A DNA stretch of 18,304 nucleotides from contig CAZOLR010000036.1 of NCBI GenBank assembly GCA_964580905.1, positions 1 to 18,304 on the forward strand, given 5' to 3'. The notes beneath the pieces were generated by a model. It worked only from the letters and a program-made list of their open reading frames with translations. It was not told the origin of the DNA and ran no database searches. Source of the stretch: G041228335 sp964580905. GTDB lineage: Bacteria > Pseudomonadota > Alphaproteobacteria > Puniceispirillales > UBA1172. Both the position numbers and the translations under genes were made by a program. Within the stretch, counting starts at the first letter, position 1, and every line of letters starts with the position of its first letter. Below are positions 6,797 through 15,085 of this stretch, piece after piece.

Positions 6797-6834
6797 TGTT
6801 ATATTCTGAAAAATAATAAACTGGCGCGGGGAGG
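6797..6834 (+). promoter_or_regulatory. Extended -10 promoter and strong ribosome binding site of the MetE-like gene
   Basis: TGTTATATT (6797-6805) is an extended -10 element, with a possible weak -35 TTCACG at 6775-6780. GGGGAGG at 6828-6834 is a near-consensus ribosome binding site six bases before the ATG at 6841. The leader would be about 30 bases, too short for a SAM, SAH or cobalamin riboswitch. Confidence 0.45.
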
Positions 6835-6840
6835 GTTATC

Positions 6841-7914
6841 ATGGCCAGAAAACCGATAGAAACCACAACCATCGGGTCTTTTCCCAAACCTGACTACCTT
6901 CCTGTACGGGACTGGTTTGACGCCGCCCGCACCGAAGGCGGCATGAACGCGCCCAAAACAACCCTCGACTATACCGAAGCCATGGAAAACCTGACCGATG
7001 CGGATGAAGCCCTTTTTGTCCGTGCCGCAAAGGATGTGATCGCCATCCAGGTTAATGCCGGTGTGACCATTCCCACCGATGGTGAAGTCCGGCGGGAGAA
7101 TTACATCCATTATCACTGCCGTCATATAGAAGGTTTTGATTTCAGGAATCTTGAACATCGTGTTCTGCGCGATGGAGCCTATGAGACAGATCTTCCCGCC
7201 ATCCGGGGCAAGGTCAGGCATGATGGCACCCTCTATTCCCCGCATGATTTCAAAGCAGCGCAGGCCGTCAGCCCGGTGCCGCTGAAATTCACCCTTCCGG
7301 GGCCGCTCACCATCATGGATACCAACGCAGATTGTTTCTATGACGACCGGCCCGCATTAAACCGGGATCTCGCTGAAACCGTTAATCGGGAAATACTGGC
7401 CCTTGTGGAGGCGGGTTGCACCTATATCCAGGTTGATGAGCCTCTTTTTGCCCGCCAGGTGGACGATGCACTCGATTTCGGCCTTGAAGGGCTGGAACGG
7501 TGTTTTCATGGCGTACCAGAAGGGGTTACGCGCATTGTTCATATGTGTTGCGGCTATCCTGATCACCTCGACGATGAGGAATACAAGAAAGCCGATCCCG
7601 AAAGTTACGCAAGGCTTGCCCGCGCCGTTGATGATGCCGGATTTGACCAGCTTTCCATCGAAGACGCGCATTGCTGCAATGATCTCAGCCTGCTTGATCT
7701 TTTCACACAAAAAACCATCATTTTCGGCACCGTTGCGGTGGCACGAAGCCGGATTGAAACCGTGGATGAAATTGAAAACCGGCTCAAAGCTGCGCTCGAG
7801 CATATCGACCGGGACAGGCTGGTGGCTGCGCCTGACTGCGGGCTTGGTCTGTTGCCAGCTGAAATTGCTGAAGCCAAGCTGAAAGCCATGGTTGAGGCGG
7901 CATCACGGGTCTGA
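6841..7914 (+). CDS. Core-type cobalamin-independent methionine synthase-like protein (MetE C-terminal domain family)
   Basis: The 357-residue protein corresponds to the catalytic half of MetE only; full MetE is about twice as long. It begins with TTTIGSFPKP, and all four zinc ligands can be placed: H234 and C236 in HMC, E274 in SIEDAH, and C333 in APDCGLGLL. Thus it should bind zinc and activate a thiol, most simply homocysteine for methionine synthesis. Stand-alone core-MetE proteins are known not always to use methyl-folate polyglutamate; some need a different methyl donor or partner. The sequence does not say which applies here. The CC after HMC and the CC at 278-279 add extra cysteines near the metal site. 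It has its own promoter and a strong ribosome binding site. A 99-base gap without a clear terminator separates it from ccmC, so read-through into the ccm operon is possible. Confidence 0.85.
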   Translation: MARKPIETTTIGSFPKPDYLPVRDWFDAARTEGGMNAPKTTLDYTEAMENLTDADEALFVRAAKDVIAIQVNAGVTIPTDGEVRRENYIHYHCRHIEGFDFRNLEHRVLRDGAYETDLPAIRGKVRHDGTLYSPHDFKAAQAVSPVPLKFTLPGPLTIMDTNADCFYDDRPALNRDLAETVNREILALVEAGCTYIQVDEPLFARQVDDALDFGLEGLERCFHGVPEGVTRIVHMCCGYPDHLDDEEYKKADPESYARLARAVDDAGFDQLSIEDAHCCNDLSLLDLFTQKTIIFGTVAVARSRIETVDEIENRLKAALEHIDRDRLVAAPDCGLGLLPAEIAEAKLKAMVEAASRV

Positions 7915-8013
7915 CCTTTCTCCTCAGGGGAATATCTCCCAGGACTAAGGCAAAGCCCCCCCGCGATAAAAATACGCATATCGAAAAAACGGTGATGCTG
8001 ATAAAACAGGTTT

Positions 8014-8745
8014 ATGTTTGATTATCTTGCAAACCCGACCCGGTTTCTGAAACTGGCTGGCATCATCCAGCCCGTGGCCTGGGGTGTTTTTGCCCTATCC
8101 GTCTGCGCCGGGCTTTATACCGCTTTCCTCTCCTCCCCGGCAGATTATCAGCAGGGCGAAACTGTCCGGATCATGTATATCCATGTTCCAGCCGCATGGA
8201 TGGCGCTCACGGGATATCTGATGATGGCGGTGGCGGCATTTTTCTTTCTTGTGTGGAAGCATCCCCTGGCAGATATCGGCTCAAGAGCCATGGCCCTGCC
8301 CGGAGCAGGCTTTGCCCTGATCACGCTGATCACGGGATCGTTCTGGGGACGCCCAATGTGGGGGACCTGGTGGGTCTGGGATGCGCGGCTGACCTCCATG
8401 CTGATCCTTTTCTTTCTCTACATAGGCTATATCGCCCTTGCGGATGGCTTTAACCGCAAAGAGCGTGGCAGCAAGGCCGGGGCAATCCTCCTGCTTGTCG
8501 GGGTGATCAACCTGCCGATTATCAAGTTCTCCGTTGACTGGTGGAACACGCTTCATCAGGGCGCGAGCATTATTCGAATGGGCGGTCCGTCTGTTGACCC
8601 GAGCATGCTCACCCCGCTTTTCCTCATGGCACTGGCTATGCTGAGCTGGTTTGTTGCCATAACCATCCTGCGGATGCGTACCTTGCTGAACGAAAGACGG
8701 ATGGAAGCCATAACCCATCGTCAGGGGACCGGATCTGATGCGTGA
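8014..8745 (+). CDS. ccmC: Cytochrome c maturation heme-handling protein CcmC
   Basis: The 243-residue inner-membrane protein has six predicted membrane segments. The tryptophan-rich periplasmic WWD motif is at about 115-133 (MWGTWWVWDARLTSM), flanked by the two conserved heme-ligand histidines H57 (YIHVPAAWM) and H181 (WWNTLHQGAS). CcmC loads heme onto CcmE in the System I pathway. It is the first gene of a seven-gene run and overlaps ccmD by eight bases. The genes ccmA and ccmB, which often precede ccmC, are not in the window. Only a weak AGG precedes the ATG, and no clear promoter is visible in 7915-8013. Confidence 0.96.
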   Translation: MFDYLANPTRFLKLAGIIQPVAWGVFALSVCAGLYTAFLSSPADYQQGETVRIMYIHVPAAWMALTGYLMMAVAAFFFLVWKHPLADIGSRAMALPGAGFALITLITGSFWGRPMWGTWWVWDARLTSMLILFFLYIGYIALADGFNRKERGSKAGAILLLVGVINLPIIKFSVDWWNTLHQGASIIRMGGPSVDPSMLTPLFLMALAMLSWFVAITILRMRTLLNERRMEAITHRQGTGSDA

Positions 8746-8920
8746 TTTCATCTTCATGGGAGGTTACGCCGCCTATATCTGGCCTGCCTGGATCATTGGC
8801 ACACTCATTCTGGGCGGCATCACCCTTGCCAGTGTTCAGCGTTACCGCCGGTCTTCCGCCAGACTGGACGAGATGACCTCCTCCCGCATAACAACAGAAA
8901 ACAGGGCAGAAAATGGCTGA
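8738..8920 (+). CDS. ccmD: Heme exporter protein CcmD
   Basis: The 60-residue, single-span protein has the usual CcmD opening, MGGYAAYIWPAW at 7-18, then one membrane helix and a basic tail with RYRRSS. CcmD helps release heme-loaded CcmE from the CcmABC complex. The start overlaps ccmC by eight bases and the end overlaps ccmE by eight bases, so translation is coupled on both sides. Confidence 0.92.
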   Translation: MRDFIFMGGYAAYIWPAWIIGTLILGGITLASVQRYRRSSARLDEMTSSRITTENRAENG

Positions 8921-9359
8921 TCTTTCCCCTAAAATGAGGCGTGGATTAGGAATAACTGCCGTGGGGGCTGTTCTGGCACTGGCGGCATCTCTCGTGCTCG
9001 TCGCGCTGGAGGATACCGTTGTCTATTTCTACGGCCCGACTGATCTTAAAAGCAAACCCCTTGATGATCGCCGGATCAGGGTTGGCGGGCTCGTGGTTGA
9101 AGGATCCGTTGATATTGACGGGATTGACGCAAGATTTGACGTGAGCGACGGCAAGAACGACGTGACCATCATGTATCGTGGTGTCCTGCCTGATCTCTTC
9201 CGGGAAGGACAGGGCATCATTGCTGAGGGAGTTTTCAACGGGCAGAACTTTATGGCTGACACCGTGCTCGCCAAGCATGATGAAACCTATATGCCCAAGG
9301 AAGTTGCCGAAACGCTCAAAGAACAAGGCGTCTGGCAAGGCGAAGGAGCCGGCAATTGA
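8913..9359 (+). CDS. ccmE: Periplasmic heme chaperone CcmE
   Basis: The 148-residue protein has an N-terminal membrane anchor (about 12-31) and an OB-fold periplasmic domain. H122 in LAKHDETYMP is the histidine that binds heme covalently, with Y126 as the conserved neighbour. CcmE carries heme from CcmC to CcmF for attachment to apocytochrome c. The C-terminal tail after H122 is short, 27 residues. The TGA stop overlaps the TTG start of ccmF. Confidence 0.96.
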   Translation: MADLSPKMRRGLGITAVGAVLALAASLVLVALEDTVVYFYGPTDLKSKPLDDRRIRVGGLVVEGSVDIDGIDARFDVSDGKNDVTIMYRGVLPDLFREGQGIIAEGVFNGQNFMADTVLAKHDETYMPKEVAETLKEQGVWQGEGAGN

Positions 9360-11311
9360 ATGGCCTGGCTGAAATCGGGCATTTTACCCTGGCGTTGAGC
9401 GCCGGCACAGCCTTTCTTATGGCCAGTATCCCCATGCTCGGCGCCACTCTTGATGATACCCGGCTGATGAAAACGGGACGCATGGCCGCGCTGGTGCTGC
9501 TGGGCCAGATCCTGATGTCCTTTGGTTTACTGACCGCGGCATTCCTGCGGTCTGATTTTTCGGTCAAACTGGTGGCCAGCCATTCGCATTCCCTGAAACC
9601 TGTTCTGTATAAAATTGCCGGTGTCTGGGGAAACCATGAAGGATCGCTTCTTCTCTGGGTGCTTATCCTTGCCATCTTTTCGTCTATGGTCGCCATCTCC
9701 CGCAGGATTGAGATCAAACGTCAGGCGCGTGTCGTTTCCATACAGGGCATGATAGCCTTCACCTTTCTCCTCTTCATGCTGATGACGTCAAACCCGTTTC
9801 TCCGTCTTGAACCTGCACCACTTGACGGCAACGGCCTTAACCCTCTTCTGCAGGACCCGGGCCTCGCTTTTCACCCGCCCATGCTTTATCTCGGCTATGT
9901 CGGACTTTCCGTTGCCTTCAGTTTCGCGATTGCGGCCCTTATTGAAGGCAGGGCCGACAAAGACTGGGCACGTCAGGCACGGCCATTTATTCTCATTGCC
10001 TGGTCAGCCCTCACGCTTGGTATCGCGCTTGGCTCCTGGTGGGCGTATTACGAGCTTGGATGGGGCGGATGGTGGTTCTGGGATCCGGTGGAAAATGCTT
10101 CCCTTCTGCCCTGGCTGATCGCGACGGCGCTGATTCATTCCGTGATCGTGGTTGAAAAAAGAAACACGTTCAAAACATGGACTGTTCTTCTGGCTATCCT
10201 CGGATTTGCGCTCAGCCTGCTCGGAACCTTCATCGTCCGTTCCGGGCTTCTGACATCGGTTCATGCCTTCGCGACTGATCCTGCGCGCGGAATGGTTATA
10301 CTGGTGATGCTGATGGCGAGCATTGGCGGACCACTTCTCCTGTTTGCACTGCGTGGAGATCGTCTGGCTTCGCGCGATACATCAGCCCTTCTGAGTCGTG
10401 AGACCGCGCTTGTGGCCAATAATCTCCTTCTGGTTGTGGCAACGGCGACCGTGCTCATCGGCACCCTTTATCCCCTGGGGCTTGAGGCCTGGAACGGCGC
10501 GCGCATTTCCGTCGGCCCGCCGTTTTATAATGCCACCTTCGCCCCGCTGATGGGACTGATGGTGATATTCATGGCAACAGGCCCGTTGATGGCCTGGCAG
10601 AGGGCAGACAGCCGCCTTCTTCTGAGGCGGTTGATGCCGCCGCTTTTGCTTGTTGTTGCAGGGATCGGGCTTTCAATACTTCTCCTTGAGCCTCATAACG
10701 TCACCGCGATTGCTACCATCGGGCTTGCGATCTGGCTGATCGGGGGTGTGGTGACGGATATTGCTGTCACCGCCGGAGGTCTGAGGGCAGGACAAACTGA
10801 TATCCTTCGGCGGCTTGGCGGGATGCCGATATCCCGCTGGGGGGTGAATATCGCTCATCTGGGTGTTGCCGTCTTCATTCTCGGGGCCGCCGGGTCAAGC
10901 TTTTTCCAGAGCGAGACCATCGAACGTGTGTTTCCGGGTGATGTGCTCAGGGCAGGATCGAAGATCTACCGCCTTGAGGATGTAAAGCCCGTGACCGGAC
11001 CGAATTATACATCGACCGCCGCGGTGCTTAGCCTGCTCAGCGATGAAGGGAAAATTATCGACACAATGGTAAGCGAAATCCGCTTCTACCCCGTTGCCGG
11101 CACCACCACCACCGAAGCGGCGATCCGTCCCCGTATTGACGGCGATGCCTATGCCGTGCTGGGGGATGGCGATGCCGAGCGCGGATATACGTTGCGACTT
11201 TACGACAAACCTCTTGTCTCCTGGATCTGGTTCGGGGCGGCGCTGATGGCGCTGGGCGGGATCTTTGCCATCAACAGGCCACCTCCCCTTGAGGACGAGG
11301 CGAAACAATGA
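9356..11311 (+). CDS. ccmF: Cytochrome c heme lyase subunit CcmF
   Basis: The 651-residue, multi-span membrane protein is the core of the heme lyase. It shows WGNHEGSLLLW at 91-101, the WWD domain ELGWGGWWFWDPVENAS at 233-249, and the four heme-coordinating histidines H173 (HPPMLY), H261 (ALIHS), H303 (SVHAFA) and H501 (NIAHLGV). The start is a TTG at 9356, chosen because it gives MNGLAEIGHF, the usual CcmF N-terminus, sits seven bases after AAGGAG (9343-9348), and overlaps the ccmE stop as TTGA. The nearby ATG at 9360 is out of frame. The stop overlaps ccmG by four bases (ATGA). Confidence 0.96.
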   Translation: MNGLAEIGHFTLALSAGTAFLMASIPMLGATLDDTRLMKTGRMAALVLLGQILMSFGLLTAAFLRSDFSVKLVASHSHSLKPVLYKIAGVWGNHEGSLLLWVLILAIFSSMVAISRRIEIKRQARVVSIQGMIAFTFLLFMLMTSNPFLRLEPAPLDGNGLNPLLQDPGLAFHPPMLYLGYVGLSVAFSFAIAALIEGRADKDWARQARPFILIAWSALTLGIALGSWWAYYELGWGGWWFWDPVENASLLPWLIATALIHSVIVVEKRNTFKTWTVLLAILGFALSLLGTFIVRSGLLTSVHAFATDPARGMVILVMLMASIGGPLLLFALRGDRLASRDTSALLSRETALVANNLLLVVATATVLIGTLYPLGLEAWNGARISVGPPFYNATFAPLMGLMVIFMATGPLMAWQRADSRLLLRRLMPPLLLVVAGIGLSILLLEPHNVTAIATIGLAIWLIGGVVTDIAVTAGGLRAGQTDILRRLGGMPISRWGVNIAHLGVAVFILGAAGSSFFQSETIERVFPGDVLRAGSKIYRLEDVKPVTGPNYTSTAAVLSLLSDEGKIIDTMVSEIRFYPVAGTTTTEAAIRPRIDGDAYAVLGDGDAERGYTLRLYDKPLVSWIWFGAALMALGGIFAINRPPPLEDEAKQ

Positions 11312-11850
11312 AAAGACTGATCCTTATTGTGCCCCTTGTGCTCTTTGCCGCAATAGCCGGGCTGGCCTATGTGATGCTCAATGCCTCTCTTGACGGGACC
11401 CGTAGTGTGCAGTCCATCGGGTTTTCCATGACCGGCAAAAAGATGCCTGCCGTCTCACTTCCGGCGATGGGCGCAAGCGGAACCATTGACCTTGAGGAAT
11501 GGCAGGGAAAAGCCTATGCGGTGAATGTTTTTGCCTCCTGGTGTGGCCCGTGCAAACTTGAAGCCGCCTCCATCGACGTCATGGCCGAAGATATTCCGGT
11601 CGTGGGCATCAACTACCGTGATGATGCCGCTGATGCGGCGGCATTTCTTGACCAGTTCGGCAATCCCTATACGATGATCGGCATTGACGAAGACGGCAGC
11701 ACCAGTATCAGACTTGGCGTCCATGGCCTGCCCGAAACCTTTATCATCGACAGCAACGGTATCGTCTTGCATCATCAACAAGGACCTGTATTCGCTGACG
11801 ATCTCACCGGCGCTCTGGGCAAGGCCATCAGAAAGGCAACCGAAGGATGA
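11308..11850 (+). CDS. ccmG: Thiol:disulfide interchange protein CcmG/DsbE
   Basis: The 180-residue membrane-anchored thioredoxin-fold protein has an N-terminal helix (about 4-24), the redox motif WCGPC at 78-82 in VFASWCGPCK, and the conserved GVHGLPETFIID at 137-148 with the cis-proline region P142. It reduces the CXXCH cysteines of apocytochrome c, directly or through CcmH, before heme attachment. It overlaps ccmF and ccmH by four bases each (ATGA). Confidence 0.95.
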   Translation: MKRLILIVPLVLFAAIAGLAYVMLNASLDGTRSVQSIGFSMTGKKMPAVSLPAMGASGTIDLEEWQGKAYAVNVFASWCGPCKLEAASIDVMAEDIPVVGINYRDDAADAAAFLDQFGNPYTMIGIDEDGSTSIRLGVHGLPETFIIDSNGIVLHHQQGPVFADDLTGALGKAIRKATEG

Positions 11851-12284
11851 TAAAATTCTGCCCTGCCTTTATTGCCGCTTTGTTGCTGATATCTGTTGCG
11901 CTTGTCCCTGTTGCCGGAGCACTTACCCCCGAGGAACGACTTGATAACCCGGAGCTTGAAGAACGCGCGCGCGGTCTTTCCGCCGAGCTCAGATGTCTTG
12001 TCTGCCAGAACCAGTCCATCGATGACAGCGACTCACCTTTTGCGCAGGATCTGCGCCGGCTTATCCGCCGGGAAATCGAGGAAGGCCGCACCGATGGCGA
12101 AATCAAACTTTTCCTTCAGGACAGATATGGTGATTATGTTCTCCTGAGCCCGCCTCTTAACAGCACGACCATAGCTCTCTGGGTTGCACCCTTTGCCTTG
12201 CTGGCGGTTGGTATTCTCGGCCTTGCCCTCGCCCGCAGGGGGCGGCCGGGCCCGGTTACCGGTGATGAAAACGAGATGTCATGA
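11847..12284 (+). CDS. ccmH: Cytochrome c maturation thiol oxidoreductase CcmH
   Basis: The 145-residue protein has a cleavable-looking signal peptide (about 1-25, ending VAGA), the CcmH motif LRCLVCQNQSI with C50 and C53, and a C-terminal membrane anchor at about 107-128. This is the short CcmH of alphaproteobacteria (CcmL/Ccl2 type), without the fused TPR domain found in E. coli CcmH; the TPR part is the separate next gene. The four-base overlaps on both sides indicate coupled translation. Confidence 0.95.
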   Translation: MIKFCPAFIAALLLISVALVPVAGALTPEERLDNPELEERARGLSAELRCLVCQNQSIDDSDSPFAQDLRRLIRREIEEGRTDGEIKLFLQDRYGDYVLLSPPLNSTTIALWVAPFALLAVGILGLALARRGRPGPVTGDENEMS

Positions 12285-13450
12285 TGGCGGATACAGCACT
12301 CCTTACAAGCCTGATTACAATGGCCCTGCTATTGCTGGTCAGCGCGGGCCTGCTCGGGCGTGATCTGTTCAGGGGCGAGCAACGGTTGCGGCATCGTCTT
12401 GGTGGTGGTGTGTTGCTCCTGGCCATGGTGTTGAGCGTCGGGCTCTACATGACAAACGGACGACTTGGGATGGGGGATTTACCGCTGAGCTCCCGGCTGG
12501 ATGAACTTGCGGCAACACAGAAGAAAATCGACAGCGCTGCCATGGAAAAACAGCACGCGCTTGCCCGGGCCAAAGAGATGGCAGAAGCTGATCCGGATAA
12601 TATCGAAACACTTTTCCTTCTCGCTGATGCCGCCGCCGCCGCGGGAGATTCCGATACAGAAATTCAGACACTCAGATCCATTCTGGAGCGCACGGGCAAT
12701 CCGCTGGTCAAAAGCATGATTGGTGAGGCACTCACCCGCGAGGCTGGCGGTATTGTAACAACCAAGGCCATGATCTGGATCGATGAAGCCCTGATGGAGG
12801 CCCCGGAGGATTGGCGCGGGCGATATCTGAAGGGCCTTTATCTCAGCCAGTCTGGAGACGATACCGCTGCTCTTGCACTCTGGTCGGGGCTTGCGGCTGA
12901 TCTCGAAGGAACAGAATTATACCCTGCCGTTGTCTCGGTGATCCGTGATGCCGCCGGCCGAATTGGCGTTAATGCTGAGAATTATCTGCCTGCTCCCCCG
13001 CCCGGGCCCGGGCAGATCGCGGAGATGATCACCGGGCTTGAAAATCGCCTCACAGAAGACGGAACGACAACAGATACAGAAGGCTGGATCATGCTGATCC
13101 GCTCGCTGATCGTTTTTGGTGATCAGGACCGGCGTGACAGGGCGCTTCTGATGTTCCTCAACAACATGACGGGGACCGCGGAAGATGCAGCTCTTCTTAT
13201 CCGGTTTGCCGAATTGCTTCTGCCCCCCGAAGAATTGCCGGAAGTCATGCCAGCCATTCTTGTCCCGATGCTGGCGCGTGCCCGTGAAATCACCCCTGAC
13301 GATCCCGGTGTTCTCTTCTTCAGCGGGCTTCATGCCCGCGGCCTCGGCAATCGTGAGGATTTACGGATGTTCTGGGGAAAACTTCAGGCCAAACTCGACA
13401 AGGACAATCCGCTCTATGCGTTGCTCGAAGCCGAACTTTCGAGACCCTAG
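12281..13450 (+). CDS. ccmI: Cytochrome c-type biogenesis protein CcmI (TPR apocytochrome chaperone)
   Basis: The 389-residue protein has two N-terminal membrane helices (about 5-25 and 41-60) joined by a basic cytoplasmic loop, then a large periplasmic region with TPR-like helical repeats (about 105-220, for example PDNIETLFLLADAAAAAGD) and a further helical C-terminal domain. CcmI (CycH) holds the C-terminal helix of apocytochrome c and delivers it to CcmF-CcmH. It is the last gene of the operon, joined to ccmH by an ATGA overlap. Sequence conservation in this family is weak, so the call leans on topology and position. Its TAG stop shares CTAG with the stop of the opposing transporter gene. 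Confidence 0.9.
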   Translation: MMADTALLTSLITMALLLLVSAGLLGRDLFRGEQRLRHRLGGGVLLLAMVLSVGLYMTNGRLGMGDLPLSSRLDELAATQKKIDSAAMEKQHALARAKEMAEADPDNIETLFLLADAAAAAGDSDTEIQTLRSILERTGNPLVKSMIGEALTREAGGIVTTKAMIWIDEALMEAPEDWRGRYLKGLYLSQSGDDTAALALWSGLAADLEGTELYPAVVSVIRDAAGRIGVNAENYLPAPPPGPGQIAEMITGLENRLTEDGTTTDTEGWIMLIRSLIVFGDQDRRDRALLMFLNNMTGTAEDAALLIRFAELLLPPEELPEVMPAILVPMLARAREITPDDPGVLFFSGLHARGLGNREDLRMFWGKLQAKLDKDNPLYALLEAELSRP

Positions 13451-14412
13451 CGACGAAACCTTGGCCTTTTGGCTATTTTCTGCTGACTTGTCTGGATATC
13501 GCGGTAAACCATAAAAAGCCCTGAAGCCATAATGAGGGCTATACCGGCAAAACCTATCATGTCCGGATGCTCACCGAAAACCACCACCCCCCAGAGGATG
13601 GAAATCGGCATCGCGACATATTCGAAAGGCGCGACAAAGGTTGCCTCACCATGGCGGTAGGCAAAGGATATTAAAAATCCGGCAATGGCGTTGCTGACAC
13701 CTATGGCCAGAAAAAGCCAGTATTCCCAGGCTTGCGGCAGATGCCATTCACGTAAGAGAAACGATAGCGACGGGTGCAGATCACTGTCCATCTGCCCTCC
13801 GCCAAGAAACAGACCCATAAGCACCGACACGAGGACAAAACTGATCTGAATATAAAGCGTCATCGTCACCGCGGATTCCGTGCCTCCGATATGACGGGTG
13901 AGGATACTGAGCATCGCGTAGCAGAATGCTGCCAGCATGGGGAGTACAGAGGCAATCTGAAAGCTTTCCGTGCCGGGGCGCACGATCATCATCACGCCGA
14001 TCAGTCCGGCAAAAATTGCAAGCCAGCGTCTCGGCCCAACCCGTTCACCAAGGAAAATAATCGACAGAACCGTGATCAGCAGCGGGCTGATGAAAAAAAT
14101 CGCTACGGCTTCGGCAAGGGGCAACACAGCAAGGCCTAGAAAAAAGAAAAGATTGGCCAGTACCACACACATCCCCCGGAAAAGATGCATCCCCAGACGT
14201 TTGGTACGGAAAACACTGAAGCCGCCGACAAAAGGCAGGAAAAAGATCAGTATGGTCAGAAAGCCGATAAAAGATCTGAAAAGAACAATTTCATGCAGCG
14301 GGTAATCACCACTCAGGAATTTGATCGTCACATCGGTGACGGAAAAAAATGCCATCGCCCCCGTTGCGGCCAGAGCTCCGAAAAGATTAGATCTGAGCGA
14401 GACAACCGACAT
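13447..14412 (-). CDS. EamA/DMT-superfamily transporter
   Basis: The 321-residue protein has about ten predicted membrane segments arranged as two EamA repeats (roughly 10-135 and 150-290). The first repeat starts with GAMAFFSVTDVTIKFLSG and includes FRSFIG and FFISPLLITVLSIIFLGERVGPRRW. The second ends with APFEYVAMPISILWGVVVFGEHPD, both typical of drug/metabolite transporters that move small polar or amino-acid-like metabolites. The substrate cannot be read from the sequence; relatives include riboflavin and S-adenosylmethionine carriers. I start at the ATG at 14412, which has GGAG five bases upstream; a TTG at 14430 would add six residues. Its TAG stop overlaps the ccmI stop by four bases. 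Confidence 0.87.
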   Translation of the reverse strand: MSVVSLRSNLFGALAATGAMAFFSVTDVTIKFLSGDYPLHEIVLFRSFIGFLTILIFFLPFVGGFSVFRTKRLGMHLFRGMCVVLANLFFFLGLAVLPLAEAVAIFFISPLLITVLSIIFLGERVGPRRWLAIFAGLIGVMMIVRPGTESFQIASVLPMLAAFCYAMLSILTRHIGGTESAVTMTLYIQISFVLVSVLMGLFLGGGQMDSDLHPSLSFLLREWHLPQAWEYWLFLAIGVSNAIAGFLISFAYRHGEATFVAPFEYVAMPISILWGVVVFGEHPDMIGFAGIALIMASGLFMVYRDIQTSQQKIAKRPRFRR

Positions 14413-14449
14413 GCATGCTCCAATCCCCAAAAAGGAAAGCCTTCATCCC

Positions 14450-14479
14450 ATCATTCTGGCATAGGCTCTCGCGTGTCAA
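14450..14479 (-). promoter_or_regulatory. Candidate promoter of the EamA transporter
   Basis: On the minus strand a perfect -35 TTGACA (14474-14479) stands 18 bases before AATGAT (14450-14455), a fair -10. Transcription would start about 30 bases before the ATG at 14412. The rest of the gap 14480-14582 shows nothing I can support. Confidence 0.42.
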
Positions 14480-14582
14480 CTGATCTTTGTTCCCGGCATC
14501 GGCACCACGATACTTCGGCGGCACCAGAAGGCTGACGTGACGAAAGACACCTCCCCTTCGGCAGGGCAGGAGATAACGTCAA

Positions 14583-14603
14583 TGATGCGGGTTCAACGCA
14601 TCA
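14583..14603 (-). terminator. Stem-loop just after coxG, possible end of the cox operon
   Basis: TGATGCG, a 7-base loop and CGCATCA form a perfect 7-bp stem four bases past the coxG stop on the minus strand. The sequence after the stem (TTGACGTTATC) is only weakly T-rich, so this may stop or stabilise the transcript rather than be a strong intrinsic terminator. Confidence 0.38.
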
Positions 14604-14606
14604 CGG

Positions 14607-15059
14607 TCAGGGCTCAGGTGTGAGTTCGGCGATGAAGTTGTCAAAAAATTTGGTCGCCAGCTTTTTCGCCGTACTGTCGATGAGGCGTGAGCCAAGCTGG
14701 GCTATCTTGCCATTGACGCTGGCGCTGACTTCATAGGAAAGTCGTGTGCCATTCCCGTCATCAATAGACATGAGCTGAACCGAAGCAGACCCGGTCGCGC
14801 CTCCGGCCACCCCGCCATTTCCACTGCCGGAAATAACATAGCTGTGAGGCGGGTTCATTTCACTCAACTCGACATTGCCCTTGAATGTTGCGGAAACAGG
14901 ACCGATTTTCAGTTTGACCACCGCGGCCAGTTCCGTCTCGCTCTCCTGGGTTAATTCCTGGCATCCCGGAATAGCGTTTTTGAGCACATCCACATCATTC
15001 AGTGCCGCCCATACATCGTCAATCGGGACAGGCAGATCGTGGCTTTCATTCATTTCCAT
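14607..15059 (-). CDS. coxG: CoxG-type carbon monoxide dehydrogenase accessory protein (SRPBCC fold)
   Basis: The 150-residue protein is a short START/SRPBCC-fold CoxG. It has the opening DLPVPIDDVWAALNDVDVLKNAIPGC with the conserved IPGC, KIGPVSATFKGNVEL in the middle, GGATGSASVQL, YEVSASVNGKIAQLGSRLID and a C-terminal KKLATKFFDNF. In carboxydotrophs CoxG helps attach the enzyme to the membrane and quinone pool; short forms like this lack the long hydrophobic tail. GGAG stands seven bases before the ATG. It follows coxM after a 78-base gap with a hairpin. Confidence 0.9.
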   Translation of the reverse strand: MEMNESHDLPVPIDDVWAALNDVDVLKNAIPGCQELTQESETELAAVVKLKIGPVSATFKGNVELSEMNPPHSYVISGSGNGGVAGGATGSASVQLMSIDDGNGTRLSYEVSASVNGKIAQLGSRLIDSTAKKLATKFFDNFIAELTPEP

Positions 15060-15085
15060 GGCTGGACTCCATCAATTCAAACAAA

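Noticed and set aside
6734..6840. Possible SAM, SAH or cobalamin riboswitch before the MetE-like gene
   Set aside because: The likely start site leaves only about 30 bases of leader, and no conserved riboswitch core is visible.
7915..8013. Terminator or promoter in the gap before ccmC
   Set aside because: Only imperfect C- and G-rich repeats and no well-spaced promoter elements are visible, so nothing is annotated there.
8281..8757. 158-codon minus-strand open frame
   Set aside because: It is antisense to ccmC and ccmD, with low-complexity, charged sequence typical of an opposite-strand shadow.
9360..9362. ATG at 9360 as the ccmF start
   Set aside because: It is in a different frame from ccmF and does not lead to the conserved N-terminus.
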